DNA of 64,000 bases from Cyrtodaria siliqua. Taxonomy: Eukaryota; Mollusca; Bivalvia; Adapedonta; Hiatellidae. Shown here in pieces: positions 45,226-55,394 of this stretch (position 1 is its first letter; every line of letters begins with the position of its first letter). The stretch is from NCBI GenBank assembly GCA_037043455.1, contig JAWPHD010008228.1:53768-117767 (forward strand), read 5' to 3'. The translations under genes and the position numbers were made by a program. The notes under the pieces were generated by a model. That model ran no database searches. It saw only the letters and a list, made by a program, of their open reading frames with translations, and had not been told where the DNA came from.

Positions 45226-45302
45226 AGCTTCTTCCGGGGCTCGAACACACGACCTTCTGATTTCAAGTCCTCTGCTCTATCCACTGAACTACGACGCTAC
45301 TT
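45226..45302 (-). pseudogene. tRNA-like sequence, Ser(TGA)-like anticodon loop
   Basis: The minus strand has GTAGTTCAGTGGATAGAGC (A-box-like), GGACTTGAAATC (a Ser-TGA-like loop) and TGTTCGAGCCCC (B-box-like). The acceptor and anticodon stems do not pair well and there is no long variable arm, so it is a pseudo-tRNA or SINE head rather than a functional gene. Confidence 0.4.
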
Positions 45303-45587
45303 GAGAAAATAGTAGACTAACTACCATATATTATGAGGCAAAATAACTTAACATATTTGAACGCAACTAATGATGGATCAATAAATATGCAGTCCATATT
45401 GTCGCACGTGTAAATTAACATTGCCTGGTGTAATACTGTATCTTATCAATATGAAACTAATACTTCGCCTCAAATCAACCATATCTCGACTTGTTATTTA
45501 GCGCTTTATGAGTTTGTGTGCGCGATCTTGTTATAACGTAATGCCTATTTAGTGTTAAAAATGCTACAAAATACCAATAAATAGCAG

Positions 45588-45660
45588 TGGTCTAGAGGTT
45601 CAGCGTACATCTTTCAAATCTTACAAGTGCAAGGCTGTGGTTCAAATCCCGTTTATCACA
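45588..45660 (+). pseudogene. tRNA-like sequence
   Basis: AGTGGTCTAGAGGTTCAGCG (A-box-like) and GGTTCAAATCCCG (B box) with weak stems between. Probably a tRNA-derived fragment. Confidence 0.35.
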
Positions 45661-47966
45661 TATATTCTGGAGCCGTATATTTATCGATGTTACCTGTACG
45701 GAGGCTAAATAAAAATGTGAAATTTTACGTATCGATTTCTCCTTATATACCGACTTTTGGGGTGTTCGTCGATTTGAAACTACTTCACACGTGACTCATT
45801 CATATTCATGAGTTATTACCAGTTAAAATAGGGACTGTACAGCTTTAAGGAAATCTAAAACTAGACTAAAATCTATAGTATTAAATAACTCGGTCATAGT
45901 ATTAACATTGTAGTAACTTTGACGCATTGGATCAAAGTCTACACATTCCAGCAATATGTGTTTGACCGTTAACGGTGCAAAGCAGGGTATACATTCTGGT
46001 AATGGCTCACCTTGTAATAAATATGAATGAGTATAACGTGTATGCCCTATTCTGCACCGAGCTAGGACAACTTTCTCTCGACGAATGGGTCTACTAGAAG
46101 AGCGCCATTCTCCGAGTAACGGTTTAATTGAATGGAGTTTATTGTTAACTGACAAATCCTAAGTGGCTTGCCAAGAGTTACGAATATATGTCTTGATACA
46201 GCTTTTAAAATCAGTATAAGGTAATTTGGTATTTGATATATGTAAATCTAATGCTGCCTTGGCAGCACTATCAGCTCTATCATTACCACGTATTCCTACA
46301 TGGCTTGGAAGCTAGCAGAACATAATAACATTATAAATTATAAGAGAATTGTACTTTTCTAAAAGTTGAAGCACAACTGGGTTATCATGTTTCATATTAC
46401 CCAGTGCTTGAAGAGATGAAAGGGAATCAGAAAATATTACAAAATGGTCATCATCAGATTCCTGAATATAATTTAAGGCAAGTTCAATTGCCTTAAGTTC
46501 AGCTGAAAAGATAGAGGCCTTGTCAGGCAGGCGGCTCTTTATGCTGTGTTTGTGAACAACAGCTGTTGCAGCTACCTTATCTCCATCTTTAGAGCCATCT
46601 GTGTATATATGTTGAAAATTACTGTATTTCGATTTAATTTCATTAAATTTGCTTTGAAAGACAGTAGGGTCTGTTCTGGATTTGTTACTATTACAAAGGT
46701 CGAAAATAATTGTTGGTGTTTCCAAAGTCCACGGTGGAATTTGTGGTACTTTGTACTTGGCAATCAAATTTAGGTCGATTTCAGTGTCTCTTAATTTTGG
46801 TTTAATACGAAGACCAAATGGTCGGATGGCCTTCGGTTTTCGATCAAAAAGAGGTTCACAACTAGGATTAAAGACATTATCGAAAGTTGGGTTTGAAGGG
46901 TTAGATTTTAATTTAATGGCATATTGAAGGGCCAACTTGTCCCGTCTATGAGTCAGTGATGGTTCATTAGCTTCAACATATAGACTTTCGGCTGGTGATG
47001 TACGAAAGGCACCTAAGGCGAGTCGTAATCCTTGATTGTGTATAGGATCGAGCATCTGCAAGTACGACTTGCGAGTCGATCCATATACTATTGAGCCGTA
47101 GTCCAGCTTGGATCTGATAAGAGATCTGTAAATTCGCAAGAGGACTTTACGATCTGCTCCCCAGTTAGTGTTTGCAACAACTTTAAGTAAATTAAGAGCT
47201 TTAAGGCACTTGGCCTTCAAGTATTTAAGGTGTGGTATAAACGTTAATTTACGGTCGAAAATAAGACCAAGGAATTTTGTCTCATCCACTACCGGTATTG
47301 GTGTGCCATCCAGTGTTAGATGAGGGTCTTCATGATGTTTACGTAGTTGACAAAAATGCATACAATTAGTTTTAGATTTAGAAAATTTAAAACCATTTTC
47401 ATCAGACCAGGTCTGAAGTTTATTGAGACATTGTTGAAGTTGTCTCTCAATAGTGTTCATGTTTTTTGCACGATAACATATAACAAAGTCGTCAACATAT
47501 AGAGAGCAATCCACACCAGGATTGATACATTTAACAATACTGTTAATTTTTATACTAAAAAGAGTGACAGAGAGTATGCTGCCCTGTGGCACACCCATCT
47601 CCTGTTCATGGATGTCAGAGAGGGTTGAACCCATTCGGACACGAAACTGTCTGTCCTCTAAGAAATTCTATATAAACATAGATAATCGGCCTCTAAGACC
47701 AAGGTCATGCAGATCATTCATAATACCATACTTTCATGCTGTATCATAAGCTTTCACCAAGTCAAAAAATACAGCGACTAGATGTTCTTTCTTTACGAAA
47801 GCTTCCCTAATAAACGATTCAAATCGTATGAGATTGTCTGTTGTGCCTCGTTGGCGCCGGAATCCACTTTGATACTTTGTTATCAGCTTGTTGGATTCTA
47901 GGTACCAAACGAATCTCTCATTAATCATTCGTTCCATGGTTTTACATATACAACTCGTTAAAGCAA

Positions 47967-48605
47967 GGTTATGACCCTATCATTTTGCAACGTACTGCAT
48001 GCTTGGTGGTGGACCCTTTTACAGTTCGTCACTATGCTTTCCTCTTTAATTGTACGATGACCGGACAGGCTGTGGACCCTATTATGACGCCTACATAAAG
48101 CCCATTGGGACGGTGGCGTTTGATGTTTGTCTATGATCTTTCTTGTCGTGCCCTTAATGGTTTATTCTCTTGTTGCTCTGGCTTCTGCCAAGTCATTGAG
48201 TACCTTCATTGTGTCTTTCTAGGCTATTGTTTTTTGTATTATATTTACACGAGCATATTTGTGTTTTACTTATATTGCCTATTGATGCTGCCTTGCTGGT
48301 TACAGATTAGATCATGGTGGGGATTTCTTTATTTACACTGTCCTGTTTTAATGGGATAAAAGTAGGGTAAGTGTGAGGTTTGGTGCACCCTCGAACCGGT
48401 TTGAACCCCCAGTGGCCTACTTTGCCACTGACCGTTCCAAGGCGGTAGCCCTATTGTCAACCATTTTGTGTTTGTGATGTCGTTTGCATTTATTATTGCT
48501 TTTGCCTTCTTGTTTGTCTGTTTGCGTGTTTATTTCTGTGTTTTGAGGTTGACTGTCCTCCTTGAATGCTACTTTTCTTGTCCGATCTTTTTACATTTCT
48601 TTAAG
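47967..48605 (+). mobile_element. PLE C-terminus and 3' UTR after the LINE
   Basis: Coding resumes at YDPIILQRTACLVVDPFTVR, HYAFLFNCTMTGQAVDP and a terminal MTPT-like end, matching 52438-52569. The 3' UTR continues to a TTGACTGTCCTCCTTGAATG end. The SECIS-like hairpin overlaps the stop codon. Confidence 0.8.
48078..48126 (+). promoter_or_regulatory. SECIS-like hairpin, PLE copy 1
   Basis: ATGA (48084-48087), then CGCC-U-ACA, an AAA-containing internal loop, a CCC-AUU-GGG apical stem, GGTGGCG, then TGAT (48121-48124). This gives AUGA/UGA quartet sides, a helix II of CGCC/GGCG plus neighbours, and adenosines in the apical region. Helix II is a little shorter than usual and helix I is weak. Confidence 0.45.
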
Positions 48606-48649
48606 CTTAGAAACGAATACATACCTTATTTTGTAAGTTGTTCCTGTTG

Positions 48650-49265
48650 GCGGGATAGCAGCTTTAACGCTTTAACGCTGTACCCACTATTCTTTTAGAA
48701 TAAGTAATAAGGATACGCTTGTAGGTTAGTGATACTGAAGTCATCGTTTCATTAATCATATGATATGAAACCAATGTATTTATATTTCTTTTACCTGAAT
48801 TCCTTGGTATCACCGACATTATGGTTGCGTGATATGAGCAAGCACAAACCCACATATGCCATACTTGAAATATACCACGAGTTTAAACGTCAGGGCGCTA
48901 TTAAAGTAGAGTTCATGCCAATAACAGCCACATTTTACAACATATTCACACCGTTAATAAACCTACCTGACGACGAGGTATATATATAACTTACATGTTT
49001 TGGGAATCCAAACTCTATAGGCACACTATAAACCGATTTAACCAGCCAGGCCAAACCCCAGAACTGGAGTGTTGAATTAAGAGTTACCCACTCATTATTT
49101 ATTTTACGCATATTCAATCACGGGTATTTTAAGATTCCATAAAAAAACTTATACTTTTAATCGGCACATATACATATTTATATGACCTAAACACCTAGAT
49201 AAACGGTTTTATCGTGTAATGGTGCCGTTATTCGGCGGGGTAGTTTCTTTAAGGTTGATATGTGG
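48650..49265 (+). repeat. Dispersed repeat, reference copy
   Basis: Copies at 21.6 (-), 30.9 (+) and 41.4 kb (-) share parts. The 74-codon + frame at 48765-48989 (KPTYAILEIYHEFKRQGAIK) reads like protein but is not preserved in the other copies. Confidence 0.55.
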
Positions 49266-49289
49266 GTCTCTGTTTCAGTGTCGTAGTAG

Positions 49290-51275
49290 CACAGTTTAGC
49301 TCACCTGAACCGAAGTCTCTTAGGTGAGCTATTTGAACTAATCTTCGCCTGTCAGCCGTCGTCATTAACGCTTGATTTAAAAGACTTCTCAGTAATCGCT
49401 TCTTAAATTTTGACCAGACTTCTCATGGGTGATACATAGGTCAATAGTGTTTAATATTGTTAAAATAAAGGTCAATGTGGCTTACGAATCTTGTCAAGAA
49501 ATGCACCAAACATTTTGACAGTTCTATATTAAAAAGTAATCGCCAGGTACTAAACTATGTGTTTGTGTTTTCTCTCAAAAATGTCTCCAAAGTTTGTAGA
49601 CGCAGCCAAATTCTTAAAAAACAACATCATTTTTCTCAGAAACATCACCATATACTTTGACAAGTGTCTTCTTGTCTCCTCGGTCAGCAACGACCCCGTT
49701 TCGTGGTCCAATATATAACGTGTTTATTATAGCTTAGGTTGGGAAGAGGCATTAGCAATTTCTCTTAAACCACTCGACCAATTTTGCTCAAATTGTATTC
49801 GGTCAATCGGACTTGTAAATTACCACCATTACCGATTATTAACTAGAGCTATCACTGGAAGGTGATAAATACCCCGCAAATAATTATTTAGTAAGATCAA
49901 GGGCAATAAATATGCATGGCATTGACTGATCGGCACCAAAATTGTGTCACGCACATGTACACTTCATGTTTATCACATATACAAAGTTGCAATTCAATAT
50001 CTTCAAAACTGTAAAAGAAGTTCACTCCACAAGATTGCATATGTTGAAAATAGCAATTTTGACTATGTGCAAGGGCAGTAACTCTGCATGGAATTGACCG
50101 AGACGAACTGAAATTATGCCACGCACATCTACACTTCATGTCGATCATATATACAATGTTTCAATTGAAAACTGTAGAAGTAGTTCGCTCCACAATATTG
50201 CATATGACGAATATATATAGCAATTATGAATAAGTGCAGATCAAGGGCAATAACGCTGCATGGCATTGACTGAGTTGCACCAAAAGTGTGTCACGCACAT
50301 GTACACTTGATGTTCATCAAATACACACTGTTTCAATTCAATATCTTCAAAACTGTAAAAGAACTTCACTCCACAAGATTGCAAATGTGGAATATAGCAA
50401 TTTTGATTAAGTGCAAGGGCAATAACTCTGCATGGAATTGACCGAGACGAACTGAAATTATGCCACAGACATCTACACTTCATGTCAATCATATATACAA
50501 AGTTCCAATTTAATATCTTGAAAACTGTTGAAGAAGTTCTCTCTACAAGATTGTATATGCTGAATATAGCAATTTTGACTAAGTGCAATGACAATAACTG
50601 TGCATGGAAATGACAGAGCCAAACCAAAATTGTGTCACACACATCTACAGTTCACGTTAATCATATATACAAAGTTTCAATTGAATATCTGAACACTGTA
50701 GAAGTAGTTCGCTCCACAAGATTGCATATGATGAATATGTAGCAATTTTGAATAGGCAATAACGCTGCATGACATTGACTGAGCTGCACCAAAAGTGTGT
50801 CACGCATACGTACACTTTATGTTTATCAAATACACAAAGTTTCAATTCAATATCTTCAAAACTGTAATAGTAGTTCACTCCACAAGATTGCAATTTTGAC
50901 TAAAGTGCAAGGGCAACAATCCTGCATGGAATTTACCGAGATGAACTGAAATTGCGTCACGCACATAAACATTTCATGTTAATCATATATACAAAGTTTC
51001 AATTTAAAAATCTGGAAAACTGTAGATTTCACATGCTGAATATAGCAATTTTGAATAGGTGCAAGGACAATAACTCTGCACGGAACTGACCGAGCCAAAC
51101 CAAAATTGTGTCACGCACATGTACACTGCATGTTCATCATGTATATTAAGTTTCAAATCAATATCTGGAAAACTGTAGTAGTTCACTCCACAAAATCAAC
51201 AGACCGACCGACCAACAGACCGCCCGTCGCAGTGACTACTCCTACCTCAAACTTCGTTTGCGATAGCTAAAACCT
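49290..51275. repeat. Dispersed repeat with ~172-bp internal units
   Basis: Opens with CACCTGAACCGAAG...AGGTGAGC. From 49.9 kb the unit AAGGGCAATAACTCTGCATG, TGACCGAG, TGTCACGCACATGTACAC, ATATACAAAGTTTCAATT, CTGTAGAAG recurs about seven times. All minus frames here (for example around 50241-50642) are repeat shadows. Confidence 0.85.
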
Positions 51276-51299
51276 TAAATTCTTCTCAAAAGCCGCACC

Positions 51300-51780
51300 A
51301 TCAATTTTGACTGTTTTTTTAATTATTAAAATTGACAGCCAGATACTAAACTACCAAGTTTTTGCATGAGTTATTGTTCTTTCTTATGAATTTGCTAATA
51401 CACCTGTCAAACTCATGCTTCCATTTTCAACAAATTCAAACTTATGGACATTATTCAGTGAGGAATGTTCGTCAATTGCCTTTTTTCGGAGAAATATTTC
51501 TCTTGAATTTAACATAGTTTTGGGGATTTTGACCACTTCGCTATGTTTTGTTGGTGTTCGTGTGCATTCATTTTCCTTCAACTGTGTGTTTGGGTTCTTC
51601 TCTGCTTTTAGATTTTATTGACAAAATGATTCTTTTTCTTATCTGGATTTGAGACTGAGAACATACTTTTAATAAGTTATGTTTCTATTATAGAAGGTGA
51701 CTCTTTTATATTTGGCCCATTTTCTGATTTCAGATGATATTAACCAAATTATACCTTTCTCTCTTTTTTGAGTCCCCAAC
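51300..51780. other. Intron tail before exon A of module 4
   Basis: No exon or repeat recognised. Opposing short frames around 51.4-51.6 kb have no supporting signals. Confidence 0.35.
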
Positions 51781-51803
51781 TAAGAGTACCCGATCTTTTT
51801 CAG

Positions 51804-52040
51804 ATTGCCCCAAATATGAAATTTTCATTCTGAAAGATCACAATGGAACGTGTGACGTCATCGACTTTGACGAAGGTGGAGTTAGTCTACATTACTGTAT
51901 GCAAAAATGCTTGGATAAGCCCGGATGTAGAGGAACTACTTTTGACGAGGAATTACTACGATGTGATTACCACAACTGTACAAATTCGACTGAGTCAGTT
52001 GGGTTTACGTTTATGAAGAGACAATGCATTGAGGTGGAAG
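51804..52040 (+). CDS. Gene 2 exon A (module 4): PAN/apple-like domain
   Basis: Acceptor TCTTTTTCAG, phase-1 exon reading DCPKYEIFILKDHNGTCDVI, HYCMQKCLDKPGCRGTTFD, CDYHNCTN and FMKRQCIEVE before G|GTACGT. Eight cysteines. NGT, NCT and NST sequons. Separated from module 3 by 10.5 kb of retroelements and repeats. Confidence 0.85.
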
Positions 52041-52324
52041 GTACGTATAGATCATATGTGGGTTTCTTTTGTTTTTACCCTGTCGGCTTTAATATTCTAC
52101 AACTCGGAAAGTTTTCATTATTTCAGTGAGATATTTTGTACAGTTATACAGAATGGATTAACGATATTGACAATTGTTTTAAATTGAATTACAGTTGAGA
52201 ATAACAGTTCGTTATTTGGGTTTATTCTGAAAGTTTCATAGTTGTTGCAAATCTTTGGATATTTATACAGGGTGCTATACGCACTAACGTCGTTTTATTA
52301 CCGGATTTTTAAAGTTTAAGCGAC

Positions 52325-53090
52325 AAGGACTATCACAACCAGACTTCTATGGTGATGTGATTTATAAACTTAAGATTCTTGGTCATGATCACTTTCATAC
52401 TATCTTTGTTAAACTTGTTAAAAAGTTTATCAAAAGAGGTTATGACCCTATCATTTTGCAACGTACTGCATGCTTGGTGGTGGACCCTTTTACAGTTCGC
52501 CACTATGCTTTCCTCTTTAATTGTACGATGACCGGACAGGCTGTTGACCCTATGATGACGCCTACCTAAAGCCCATTGGGACGGTGGCGTTTGATGTTTG
52601 TCTATGATCTTTCTTGTCGTGCCCTTAATGGTTTATTCTCTTGTTGCTCTAGCTTCTGCCAAGTCATTGAGTACCTTCATTGTGGCTTTCTAGGCTATTG
52701 TTTTTTTGTATTATATTTACACGAGCGTATTTGTGTTTTACTTATATTGCCTATTGATGCTGCCTTGTTGGTTAGAGATTAGATCATGGCGGGGATTTCT
52801 TTATTTACACTGTCCTGTTTTAATGGGATGACAGTAGGGTAAGTGTGAGGTTTGGTGCACCCTAGAACCGCCTTGGAACCCCCAGTGGCCTACTTTGCCA
52901 CTGACCGTTCCAAGGCGGTAGCCGTATTGTCAACCCTTTTGTGTTTGTTATGTCGTTTGCTTTTATTATTACTTTTGCCTCCTTGTTTGTCTGTTTGCAT
53001 GTTTGTTTCTGTGTTTTGTGGTTGACTGTCCTCCTTGAATGCTACTTTCCCTGTCCGATCTTTTTATATTCCTTCCTCTGTCATTCCTTT
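52325..53090 (+). mobile_element. PLE second copy, 5'-truncated, with intact C-terminus
   Basis: Begins in RT C-terminal coding (RQGLSQPDFYGDVIYKL) and reads through GHDHFHTIFVKLVKKFIKRG, YDPIILQRTACLVVDPFTVR, HYAFLFNCTMTGQAVDPMM to a TAA near 52567. The 3' UTR follows to about 53090. It shows the uninterrupted sequence across the LINE insertion point of copy 1. It lies in the intron after exon A of module 4. Confidence 0.85.
52550..52600 (+). promoter_or_regulatory. SECIS-like hairpin, PLE copy 2
   Basis: ATGA (52555-52558), CGCC-U-ACC, UAAAG, CCC-AUU-GGG, AC-GGU-GGCG, then TGAT (52592-52595). Helix II pairs CGCC/GGCG and ACC/GGU. The only change from copy 1 in the hairpin region is ACC versus ACA. 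It overlaps the last codons and stop. Confidence 0.5.
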
Positions 53091-53261
53091 TGAAATCTCC
53101 ATAATCATGTTCCAAACATTTTAGCATAATACGCAACAAAAAGCAAAAATATACTAACCCCACCATTAACAATTTCGCCCATCTGACTTCTCTGCAACCA
53201 TCTGACTTCGCTGCAGCCGGTTGATCAGTGTGATATGTGGGTTTCTTTTATTCGTGTACAA

Positions 53262-53530
53262 ATGCATAACCTAGTAGCAAAGCGTCTGCCTCGCATGTGG
53301 GATATCATGGGTTCAATTCCCTCCCTGGTTATACCAAAGACGTCATTAAACTGGTACTAGCAGCTCCATTGCTTGACATTCAGTATAAAAAGCGTAGTTC
53401 TAGGCCGAATCGTGGTATTCCAACGTGGCAAAAAACTAAAGTGTAGCTCATTGTTATAAGTAGAAAAGACACCGTCGTGTTATGACTGATCAGAAGATGT
53501 TTTAAAAGTGACGTTAAACATCATACATGC
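53262..53530 (+). mobile_element. tRNA-derived SINE
   Basis: The head CCTAGTAGCAAAGCGTCTGC and GGGTTCAATTCCCTCC (B box) leads to a ~190-bp body ending AAGTGACGTTAAACATCATA. Different family from the 36085 SINE. Confidence 0.65.
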
Positions 53531-53539
53531 ATGTTCTTA

Positions 53540-54000
53540 TAATATGAGAATAGCAAGTTTTTAAATTAAATGCAAGAAACCATAAACGCAGGTTTACTAT
53601 TTTGATCCAACAGCTCACAAAATAATAAAAATCAATTTAAACAGGAGAAAAATGTTAACTTAGCTGTCCTACTGTCATGGCTAGTGAGATATTCAATTTA
53701 AAGTTCATGTTATCCCTAATTCCTTGTAAAAAAAATGAGGAAAATGAGGACCTACTTCCGGTGCTAGTGATTGTAAGTTCGCTATCCTTCACTGTGGCGG
53801 TCATTAGCCAGATTAAATTGAACATTAAAAATAGGTCAACTTGAACATTAAAAATACATTTTAAGTCGATTAAAACTATTCAACACTCATAACATAAATA
53901 TTTTTTCGAGTCGCCCCAGAGATAGGGGGAATGATATATATAACACAACGGTATCCGGTTCAGCTCCTGCCCAGGGAAAGAAGTTTATAAAAAAAAAAAA
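53540..54000. other. Intronic stretch, nothing recognised
   Basis: AT-rich, with a short duplicated TTGAACATTAAAAATA phrase near 53.83 kb and an A-run just before the BC exon acceptor region. Confidence 0.4.
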
Positions 54001-54021
54001 AATCATTTTGTTTCTACGCAG

Positions 54022-54267
54022 ATGAATGCTATAGAAACTATTCCCAAACGTGCCTCAATTGCGCGAGAGGGCCATCGTGTCCGAAGTCCTTCATGAAAGA
54101 CTATTCTGTCTATATGTGGGAAACATGCGAGGGGAAGGTGACAACTGGTGCAGATGCGCAAATGGTCATTTACAATTCTCGGTTGGCCACATGTGCCGTC
54201 ATCGAGTGCACAGAGGTGAAACAGAAAACATTCTTTAGGACGATACACAGAAAATCATGTAGCCCAG
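54022..54267 (+). CDS. Gene 2 exon BC (module 4): fused eight-Cys domain
   Basis: Acceptor TTCTACGCAG, phase-1 exon of 246 bp ending G|GTATTT. The first half, ECYRNYSQTCLNCARGPSC through TCEGKVTTG, matches exon B. The second half, VIYNSRLATCAVIECTEV through IHRKSCSP, matches exon C. The eight cysteines are all present. There is no intron where modules 1-3 have their B-C intron (at the KVTTG/ADA junction), so the intron was lost here or gained elsewhere. An NYS sequon replaces NVT. Confidence 0.85.
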
Positions 54268-54314
54268 GTATTTATATCGGTTCTTTAAGTCGCAAATTCT
54301 TTCAAATTCTATGC

Positions 54315-54328
54315 TAATCATGTATTCC

Positions 54329-54371
<43 letters not shown>

Positions 54372-54455
54372 GTCTGTTCACATAATTCATGTATTCCTAA
54401 TAAATTATGTGAACAGACATTTATATATATATATATATATATATGTATATTGATG
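54315..54455. repeat. Inverted repeat with (AT)n arms
   Basis: The TATGTG-side AAATGTCTGTTCACATAATT is mirrored by AATTATGTGAACAGACATTT, and both are flanked by (TA)n runs. The phrase CATGTATTCCTAATAAATTA also occurs twice. Confidence 0.85.
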
Positions 54456-54547
54456 ATTTAAATTGAAACTTTGTTATACGGTTAAGACAGATCTCGTACA
54501 TATACGTTTATAATGTTAACACATTAGAGTGTTCTTGTTTATCGTAT

Positions 54548-54850
54548 GGGGCCGGCGTGGCGCAGTCGGTAGCGCGGCGGATTTGTAACCTCCGTGGTGT
54601 CACTGAGTTCCGTCGGTGTGTTCTTGGGCAAAACACTTTACCTTAGCCTCGTCCGTCGGATGGGGACGTAAACCGGGCGGTCCCGTGTATCGGTCTATCC
54701 TCCGAGCACGTTAAAGAACCATAGGAATCTATTCGATAATAAGAGTAGGGCAGGTTCCCGGATTCCTATGTATCCTTCCCCTCTCTCTGGGGCGGCTCTA
54801 AATAACCTATACTGTGTTGATGAGCCGTTAAATAACATTCAATTCTTGTT
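54548..54850 (+). mobile_element. SINE with tRNA-like head
   Basis: The head GGCGTGGCGCAGTCGGTAGC is followed by TCTTGGGCAAAACACTTTAC, GGGGACGTAAACCGGGCGGT, GTTAAAGAACC and the end GATGAGCCGTTAAATAACAT-TCAATTC. The end matches the fragment present in each tRNA-Glu array unit at 12.8-18.6 kb. Confidence 0.75.
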
Positions 54851-55017
54851 TATCGTTGCCGACAGCAATATACATGTATAATCTGACCAAACCTGTGCAT
54901 AATAGTTGTCCTGCTGTCCTTTTATTCGTTTGTATTTGTTTCTTTTAGATTAACATGATGACATAACAATTGTAATTAAAATACAACACTACCAGATCCA
55001 TTGTAATATATTTATAG

Positions 55018-55341
55018 ATTGTCCGAAATATAGAATATTTACGGTTGAAGGACATCAAGGCACCTGCAATGTAATTGGGTCAGATGAAGGAGGAGTAACT
55101 CTTGAATACTGCATAGAAAAGTGTCTGGACATGGAAGGCTGCAGAGGAGTCAGTTACAAAGGTCCCGCCAGTCCGGATAGTAGCAATTGTCAAGGTGAAT
55201 GCAGCAACAGTGACGATAGCGATGATGTTGACGAAACTTCTGTTACTGAGTTCACTCGATGTGATTATCACGACTGTGACGATCGCACAAGCACCAACAA
55301 TCAGTTTACATTCGTAAAACGAGTCTGTGTCACTGGGACAG
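55018..55341 (+). CDS. Gene 2 exon A (module 5) with an acidic insertion
   Basis: Acceptor TTTATAG, phase-1 exon of 324 bp, the longest A exon. It reads DCPKYRIFTVEGHQGTCNVI, EYCIEKCLDMEGCRGVSYK, then an insertion of about 28 residues rich in Ser and Asp (SNSDDSDDVDET) with two additional cysteines, then RCDYHDCDD and FVKRVCVT, ending G|GTAAGC. Ten cysteines in all. The insertion lies between the fifth and sixth family cysteines, close to where gene 1 has its extra intron, so it might be a retained or newly exonised segment, or a loop extension. Confidence 0.85.
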
Positions 55342-55394
55342 GTAAGCTGTGGGTAAAGCTATATTTTTAAAATATATGACAATGGGTAAGGTTA

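Larger units (their letters stand above)
45024..45838. mobile_element. Small TIR element with TTAA ends inside the LINE
   Basis: The LINE text breaks after GTCTGATTTCC and resumes at GGAAATCTAAAACTAG, as in the uninterrupted copy at 19.83 kb. The insert is flanked by TTAA on both sides and has imperfect inverted ends AGCTACAGAGTCCCTAT / ATAGGGACTGTACAGCT. No transposase is encoded. TTAA suggests a piggyBac-type MITE, although the terminal bases are not the usual CCC, and a TA duplication is also possible. It carries two tRNA-like sequences. Confidence 0.75.
44766..47966 (-). mobile_element. I-like LINE inserted in the PLE
   Basis: Minus-strand element. RT fragments start near 47937 (YQSGFRRQRGTTDNLIRFE, FFDLVKAYDTA). 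After a frame break there is a 440-codon frame (46312-47634) with MGVPQGSILSVTLF, YVDDFVICYRA (active site), and RNase H parts HIYTDGSKDGDK, SAELKAIELALNYIQ and FSDSLSSLQAL. The C-terminal CIPCF...HILLEC segment lies near 45.97 kb. The 3' UTR ends in a CATT-type tail at 44766. It is 5'-truncated (no ORF1 or endonuclease) and a smaller element has split its 3' part. The flanking PLE sequence rejoins at GGTTATGACC. Confidence 0.88.
41735..48605 (+). mobile_element. Permuted (Naiad-like) Penelope-like retroelement, split by a LINE
   Basis: Order on the + strand is a GIY-YIG-type endonuclease region (about 41735-42591), reverse transcriptase (42684-44765), a nested LINE (44766-47966), then the PLE C-terminus and 3' UTR (47967-48605). 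A GIY-YIG domain placed before rather than after the RT is the arrangement described for Chlamys/Naiad PLEs, the latter common in invertebrates. It carries stops and a frameshift and is probably dead. The same 3' UTR occurs as fragments throughout the window. Confidence 0.8.

Noticed and set aside
49897..51186. Several Cys-containing minus frames resembling each other
   Set aside because: They follow a ~172-bp non-coding dispersed repeat with frame breaks in every unit.
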